Part shown: piece by piece, positions 6,019 to 10,409 of the stretch
Layout of the letters: the number at the start of each line of letters is the position of its first letter
Numbering within the stretch: the stretch's first letter is position 1
Assembly (NCBI GenBank): GCA_937902605.1
Contig: CALFNC010000398.1
Coordinates: 1-10,409, forward strand
Origin: an uncultured Acidobacteriota bacterium
GTDB taxonomy: Bacteria > Acidobacteriota > Thermoanaerobaculia > UBA5066
Length of the DNA stretch: 10,409 nt
Direction of reading: 5' to 3'
Made by a program: the position numbers and the translations under genes
Notes under the pieces: generated by a model
Seen by the model: only the letters and a program-made list of their open reading frames with translations
The model's database searches: none
Told to the model about the DNA's origin: nothing

Positions 6019-8399
6019 GCGCCGCCCGCGTGGTCGGCCAGGACGTGCCGCGCGTCGACGGTCTCGAGAAGGTGACCGGCGCAGCGAAATACACCGCCGA
6101 CCTGAAGTTCCCGCGTCTCCTCCACGTCGCCGTCGTCCGTTCACCTCACCCGCACGCGCGGGTCCGGGACGTCAGGACCGGCAAGGCGGCCCGTCTGCTG
6201 GGAGTGAGGGCCGTGGCGTCGGGCCGCGACTTCCCGCTGCACACCGGGATCTACCTGAAGGACCAGACGGTCTTCGCCACCGACCGGGTCCGCTTCGTCG
6301 GCGACCCGGTGGCCGCCGTGGCGGCCGAGACGCCCGAGGCAGCCGCCGAGGCTGCTCTCCAGGTCGAGGTCGACTACGAACCGCTGCCGCCGATCTTCGA
6401 CGTCGAGGAGGGGATGGCCGAAGGGGCGCCGCTCGTCCACCCCGACCTCGGCCGGTACGAGGTCGTCTCCTGGATCCAGCCGAAGGCCGGGACGAATGTC
6501 TGCAACCACCTGAAGATCAGGAAGGGGGACTACGAGAAGGCGTTGAAGGGATCGTGGCGCGTCTTCGAGAACGTCTTCAAAGTTCCGCAGGTGCAGCACG
6601 TCCCGCTCGAGCCGCACGTCTCGGTGGCCCGCGTCGACCTCGCCGGGAAGGTGGAGGTCCACACCTCGGCGCAAAGCCCGTTCACCGTCCGCCATCTTCT
6701 CTCCGTCTGCTTCGGCCTCCCGCACGGCGACGTCCGCGTCCACGTCCCATACGTCGGCGGTGGCTTCGGCGGGAAGGCGGGGATCAACCTGGAGCCGATC
6801 GCGGTGGCCCTCGCGATGCGCTGTCGCGGCCGCTGGGTCCGGCTGATGGTCGACCGGCATGAGGAGTTCTACGCCACGGTCGTTCGCCAGGGGCTGACCG
6901 CGACGCTCGTGACGGGGGTCGACCGGAGCGGCAAGGTCCAGGCCCAGAAGATGCACTACCTCTGGAACTGCGGGGCGTACGGGGGCTACGGCGTCAACAT
7001 CGTCCGGGCAGCCGGCTACACCTGCGGCGGCGCCTACGAGTTCCCGAATGTCTGGGGCGACAGCATCGGCGTCTACACCAACAGACCGGTTGGCAGCGCC
7101 TACCGCGGCTTTGGGATGCAGGAGATCCACTGGGCGCTCGAGCAGCAGATGGACGAGGTCGCGCTCGAGCTCGGGATGGACCCGGTCGAGTTCCGCCTCC
7201 TGAACTGCCTTGGCGCCGGGAAGGCGACCGTCACCGGACAGGTCCTCGACGAGCAGTCGGGACGGGTCGACCTCTGCATCCGGAAGGTGGCCGGCGAGAT
7301 CGGTCTCGAGGCTGCCCGCGAGAAACGGCCTTACCACGGGAAGGGGATCGCGTGCGCCGTCAAGGCGCCGGCGATGCCGAACGACGCCGCGTCGTCGGTC
7401 GTCCTGAAATTCGCCGAGGACGCCACGCTGGAGATCCTGATCTCCGGCATCGACTACGGCCAGGGGCTGATGACAGTCGCGGCTCAGTTTGCTGCGGAAG
7501 CCCTCGACATCCCGGTCGAGACGATCCGCGTGAAGGGATGTCCTGACACCGACCTCTCGCCCTACGACTGGCAGACCGTCGCCTCCCGGCAGACGTGGGC
7601 GACCGGCAATGCCGTCCTGAGGGCCGCATCGGAGATCCGGCGGAAGCTGACCGAGACGTCGGCCGAGGTCCTCGGGGTCCCGGTGGCGGAGCTGACGCTT
7701 CGCTCGGGCCACGTCGTCCACGAGGCGACCGGCCGCTCGATCCCGCTGACGCGTCTCGTCATGGGCTACCAGTTCCCCGACGGCCACGCCATAGGCGGGC
7801 CGGTCGTCGCGGCCTCGTCATACCTCCCCGAGGGGCTCCTCTTCCTCGACCCGGAGACGAGCCAGAGCGCCAAGCCGGTCGCGAAGTGGACCTTCGGCGC
7901 GCAGGCGGTCGAGATCTCCGTCGACCCGGAGACAGGACAGGTGACGGTCGAGAAGGTCGCGGCCTGCTACGACGTCGGGCGCGTCGTGAACCCCGGCCTC
8001 ATCCGGGGCCAGACTTACGGCGGCATCGTCCAGGGGATCGGGACGGGAACGATGGAAGAGCTGGTCGTCGACACGAAGACCGGGCGCGCCCTGAACGCGT
8101 CGCTGATGGACTACAAGATCCCGTCGACGGAGGACGTCCCGGCCGTCATGACGGTCGACTTCATCGAGACGCCCCAGAAGGACGGGCCGATGGGGGCCCG
8201 CGGCATCGGGGAGCACACGATGATCCCGACGCCCGCGGCCATCGCGAACGCGCTCTACGACGCATGCGGGATTCGGATCCACGAGCTGCCCATCACCGCT
8301 GAGAAGGTCTGGAGGGCGCTGCGAGAACGAGAGAAGGCCAGGGAGGAGGCCGCGCGGGAAGCCGGCGCAGCCATAGCAGGAGCCGGAGTGGGAGTCTAA
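6015..8399 (+). CDS. Xanthine dehydrogenase-family molybdopterin-binding subunit (large subunit)
   Basis: This 794-residue catalytic subunit holds the molybdenum cofactor and hydroxylates a heterocycle or aldehyde. The N-terminal hammerhead domain spans ~15-125 (VTGAAKYTADL), followed by the cofactor-binding domains. Visible motifs are GGGFGGK (248-254), the AYRGFGMQE loop (362-370), and GARGIGEHTMIP (727-738), in which Glu733 is the conserved catalytic base. The loop is not the AYRCSFR of true CO dehydrogenases, so this is the xanthine-dehydrogenase-like branch. Family members also use nicotinate, isoquinoline, aldehydes and other substrates. The following AllH/AllF-type genes favour a purine substrate, but that is inference. 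The C-terminal ~25 residues (REREKAREEAAREAGAAIAGAGVGV) are an Ala/Glu/Arg-rich extension without a clear role. The ATG overlaps the previous stop (ATGA); an upstream open frame back to 5652 is a shadow of the Fe-S gene. Confidence 0.95.
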   Translation: MSAARVVGQDVPRVDGLEKVTGAAKYTADLKFPRLLHVAVVRSPHPHARVRDVRTGKAARLLGVRAVASGRDFPLHTGIYLKDQTVFATDRVRFVGDPVAAVAAETPEAAAEAALQVEVDYEPLPPIFDVEEGMAEGAPLVHPDLGRYEVVSWIQPKAGTNVCNHLKIRKGDYEKALKGSWRVFENVFKVPQVQHVPLEPHVSVARVDLAGKVEVHTSAQSPFTVRHLLSVCFGLPHGDVRVHVPYVGGGFGGKAGINLEPIAVALAMRCRGRWVRLMVDRHEEFYATVVRQGLTATLVTGVDRSGKVQAQKMHYLWNCGAYGGYGVNIVRAAGYTCGGAYEFPNVWGDSIGVYTNRPVGSAYRGFGMQEIHWALEQQMDEVALELGMDPVEFRLLNCLGAGKATVTGQVLDEQSGRVDLCIRKVAGEIGLEAAREKRPYHGKGIACAVKAPAMPNDAASSVVLKFAEDATLEILISGIDYGQGLMTVAAQFAAEALDIPVETIRVKGCPDTDLSPYDWQTVASRQTWATGNAVLRAASEIRRKLTETSAEVLGVPVAELTLRSGHVVHEATGRSIPLTRLVMGYQFPDGHAIGGPVVAASSYLPEGLLFLDPETSQSAKPVAKWTFGAQAVEISVDPETGQVTVEKVAACYDVGRVVNPGLIRGQTYGGIVQGIGTGTMEELVVDTKTGRALNASLMDYKIPSTEDVPAVMTVDFIETPQKDGPMGARGIGEHTMIPTPAAIANALYDACGIRIHELPITAEKVWRALREREKAREEAAREAGAAIAGAGVGV

Positions 8400-8403
8400 G
8401 CGC

Positions 8404-9069
8404 ATGGAGGCCGCGCTCGAAACGCAGGTTTCCCCGCGGCTCGCCGCGCGCGAGCCGCTCCCGTGCCGGGGTCTCCTTCTCGGACGCCTCTGGCCGGACC
8501 GCTTCCGAGACGACCTCGCCAGCCTCCACCTTCCCGCGCGGACGCTCGCCCTCCTCAGCGGCGAGGCGGAGGGGTGGAGTCCCATCGAGGCCGCGGCGGT
8601 GAAGATCGCTCACTCTCTGGCCACGGTTCTCGCCGGCCGGCTGCGGGCCGGGGAGGCGTTCGTCGAGGCGTACCGCCCGGACGTCGCGGGGCTGACGGGG
8701 CTCGGCCCCGGTCTGACGCCGACCGGCGACGACCTCCTCGTCGGCCTCGCCGCGATGGCGTGCCGGCTGGCGGCGGCTGGTCTGGTGGAGAGGCGCGCGG
8801 CGGCCGCCTACCACGCGGTGCTCGCGGACGTCCCACTGGTTCACACCACTCCGGCGGCCCTCGCGCTCCGAGCGAACGCGTCGAAGGGGCTCTACCCGTC
8901 CGTCCTCGCGGCGTTCGCCGAGGCGCTTGGGAGCGCGGAGCCTCCGCTCCCCTCCCTCGCGGAGAGAGTCCGCCTCCTCGCGGCCACGGGAGCGCACTCG
9001 GGGGCTGATCTCCTCGCCGGGGCGCTCGCGCTCGCCCTCGGGATCGCCTTCCCGCTGGAGGCCGGATGA
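8404..9069 (+). CDS. allH-like: DUF2877 protein, AllH/YlbF-like (oxamate carbamoyltransferase subunit family)
   Basis: This 221-residue protein shows the DUF2877 hallmark GLGPGLTPTGDDLLVG (99-114) and a second conserved segment, GAHSGADLLAGALALALG (196-213). E. coli AllH (YlbF), a member of this family of ~270 residues, is one of three proteins (AllF, AllG, AllH) needed for oxamate carbamoyltransferase in allantoin breakdown. The protein here is shorter, mainly in the N-terminal region. No signal peptide or membrane segment is evident. The ATG is 4 nt after the large-subunit stop codon, with GGGAG at 8391-8395, and the stop overlaps the next start (ATGA). The tight packing ties it to the hydroxylase operon. 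The exact reaction in this organism is inferred. Confidence 0.85.
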   Translation: MEAALETQVSPRLAAREPLPCRGLLLGRLWPDRFRDDLASLHLPARTLALLSGEAEGWSPIEAAAVKIAHSLATVLAGRLRAGEAFVEAYRPDVAGLTGLGPGLTPTGDDLLVGLAAMACRLAAAGLVERRAAAAYHAVLADVPLVHTTPAALALRANASKGLYPSVLAAFAEALGSAEPPLPSLAERVRLLAATGAHSGADLLAGALALALGIAFPLEAG

Positions 9070-10409
9070 AGGTGCTCGTCCTCGTCCGTGAAGGGTGCTA
9101 CCAGGACTCCGCGCGGCTCATGCAGGTGAGCCGCGAGCTCTCGATGCTCCCGGGCGTCGCCGAGGCGGTGGCGATGATGGGAACCGACACGAACCGCCGG
9201 CTCCTCGTCGGCGCGGGGTTCGCCGATCCGGCGCTCGACCGCGCGACGCCGCTCGACATAGTGGTGGCCCTCCGGGCTGCGAATACCGGCGCGCTCGACG
9301 CGGCGCGGGAGGCTCTCGACCGGCTTCTTGCGGGGAGGCGGCCGGCCTCCGGAGAGACCGGCGTAGCGCGCCGGCCCGGGACCGTCGCCGAGGCGGTCGA
9401 AGCCCACCCGGAGGCAAACCTGGTCGCCGTCGCCGTGCCAGGGTCCTACGCGGCATTTGTCGCTCACCGGGCACTCGACGTGGGGCGGAGCGTTTTCCTC
9501 TTCTCCGACAACGTCCCTATCGAGGACGAGGTGGCGCTCAAGAGGCGCGCGGTCCGCCTTGGCCTCCTCGTCATGGGCCCCGACTGCGGGACGTCGATCA
9601 TTGCCGGGACCGGCCTCGGCTTTGCGAACCGGGTGGAGCGCGGCCCAGTCGGGATCGTCGGGGCGTCAGGCACGGGTATCCAGGAGCTCTCGTGCGCTCT
9701 CGACCGGGCCGGCGTCGGCGTCTCACACGCCATCGGGACCGGCAGCCGCGACCTTTCCGAAGCGGTCGGCGGAGCGATGACCGAGATGGGCCTCGCCCTC
9801 CCGGCCGATGACACGGCCACCCGCTGCGTGGCCCTCGTCGCCAAGCACCCGGCGGAAAGCGTTGCGAGGCGTCTCCATGGCGTGCTTGCGAAGCTCGGGA
9901 AGCCTGTGGTGGTTCGATACCTCGGCGAGATCCCGCACCCGTCGGCCGACGACGTCTTTTACGCCAGGTCCCTTGACGAGGCCGCGGCGGCCGCCGCCGT
10001 CTGGGCGCGCGGAGAAGGCAGGGTCAGGGACGAAAGGAGCCTGAGCGGAACGGCATTCCGTCCGCTGACCCCGCAGGGCGCACCGGGCGACGGGCGCCTC
10101 GTCGGCCTCTTTGGCGGCGGGTCTCTTGCGGCCGAAGCCGCTTTCGTTCTGGCGGCGCACGGCATTCCCACGACCGTACCCGAGGAGAAGCTCTCGGCGG
10201 GCGCGCCGTTCCCGCCCGGAAACCTCGTCGTCGACACCGGCGACGACGCATACACGATCGGCCGTCCGCACCCGATGGTCGACCAGACGGTCCGGTGCGA
10301 GTTGATCCGGGCGGCTGGCGTCGACCCCTCGGTTCGGGTCCTCCTCCTCGACCTCGTCCTGGGCGACGGCGCCCACCCCGACCCCGCCCCGGAGATCGCA
10401 CGAGCGGTG
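9066..10409 (+). CDS. allF/fdrA-like: FdrA-family protein, AllF-like (partial, runs off the right edge)
   Basis: 448 codons are visible with no stop. The N-terminus MKVLVLVREGCYQDSARLMQ and the run ELSMLPGVAEAVAMMGTDTN fit FdrA closely, and the succinyl-CoA-synthetase-like core follows: MGPDCGTSII (170-179), the glycine-rich GIVGASGTGIQE (196-207), SHAIGTGSRDL (220-230, with a histidine where the related ligases have active-site residues), GRPHPMVD (399-406) and LVLGDGAHPDP (430-440). E. coli FdrA, renamed AllF, acts with AllG and AllH in oxamate carbamoyltransferase (oxamate plus carbamoyl phosphate from oxalurate). About 90% or more of the ~500-residue family length is present. The start overlaps the AllH-like stop (ATGA), with GGAG at 9057-9060. 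AllG-like (DUF1116) and carbamate kinase genes would be expected next. Confidence 0.92.
   Translation, partial: MKVLVLVREGCYQDSARLMQVSRELSMLPGVAEAVAMMGTDTNRRLLVGAGFADPALDRATPLDIVVALRAANTGALDAAREALDRLLAGRRPASGETGVARRPGTVAEAVEAHPEANLVAVAVPGSYAAFVAHRALDVGRSVFLFSDNVPIEDEVALKRRAVRLGLLVMGPDCGTSIIAGTGLGFANRVERGPVGIVGASGTGIQELSCALDRAGVGVSHAIGTGSRDLSEAVGGAMTEMGLALPADDTATRCVALVAKHPAESVARRLHGVLAKLGKPVVVRYLGEIPHPSADDVFYARSLDEAAAAAAVWARGEGRVRDERSLSGTAFRPLTPQGAPGDGRLVGLFGGGSLAAEAAFVLAAHGIPTTVPEEKLSAGAPFPPGNLVVDTGDDAYTIGRPHPMVDQTVRCELIRAAGVDPSVRVLLLDLVLGDGAHPDPAPEIARAV

Noticed and set aside
6141..7787. 548-codon open frame on the minus strand within the large-subunit gene
   Set aside because: It lies antisense to well-conserved molybdopterin-subunit sequence and reads as Asp/Arg/Val-rich non-protein.
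6015..8399. Aerobic CO dehydrogenase (CoxL) identity
   Set aside because: The subunit order resembles cox operons, but the AYRCSFR active-site loop is absent; the loop is AYRGFGMQE.

Overview
The window is high-GC bacterial DNA with short intergenic gaps, GTG starts, ATGA overlaps and Shine-Dalgarno sites. It looks like chromosome of an uncultured Gram-negative-type bacterium: exported peroxiredoxin, MacB/LolD-type ABC ATPase, glycine-rich RRM protein. An Acidobacteriota-like source is my guess from gene style only; no rRNA or tRNA is present to fix it. Both ends cut genes.

Left part (1-1134): the 3' end of a LolD/MacB/FtsE-type ABC ATPase gene, a small two-gene cassette that reads as a type II toxin-antitoxin pair (AbrB-fold antitoxin, RelE-like toxin), then a decayed second copy of the ATPase gene's last ~145 bp. 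The cassette therefore lies between two imperfect direct repeats 845 bp apart.

Middle part (1135-4540): an exported PrxQ/BCP peroxiredoxin whose promoter-like sequence ends about 7 nt before the GTG start, a single-RRM glycine-rich RNA-binding protein followed by a strong intrinsic terminator, a PGAP1-like alpha/beta hydrolase that may begin upstream of its first canonical start codon, and, on the minus strand, two small exported cysteine-rich proteins of unknown function.

Right part (4541-10409): a tight five-gene operon read rightward from a divergent intergenic region with a long interrupted inverted repeat. It encodes a three-subunit molybdenum hydroxylase of the xanthine dehydrogenase family (FAD subunit, 2Fe-2S subunit, molybdopterin subunit), then a DUF2877 protein (AllH/YlbF-like) and an FdrA protein (AllF-like, cut by the window end). 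In E. coli AllF, AllG and AllH together are needed for oxamate carbamoyltransferase, the late step of anaerobic allantoin breakdown. The natural reading is one purine/ureide catabolic operon: the hydroxylase oxidises a purine-type heterocycle, and the AllF/AllH-type proteins work at the carbamoyl-phosphate-yielding end. AllG (DUF1116) and a carbamate kinase would be expected just past the right edge. The hydroxylase's substrate is inferred from context, not proven.
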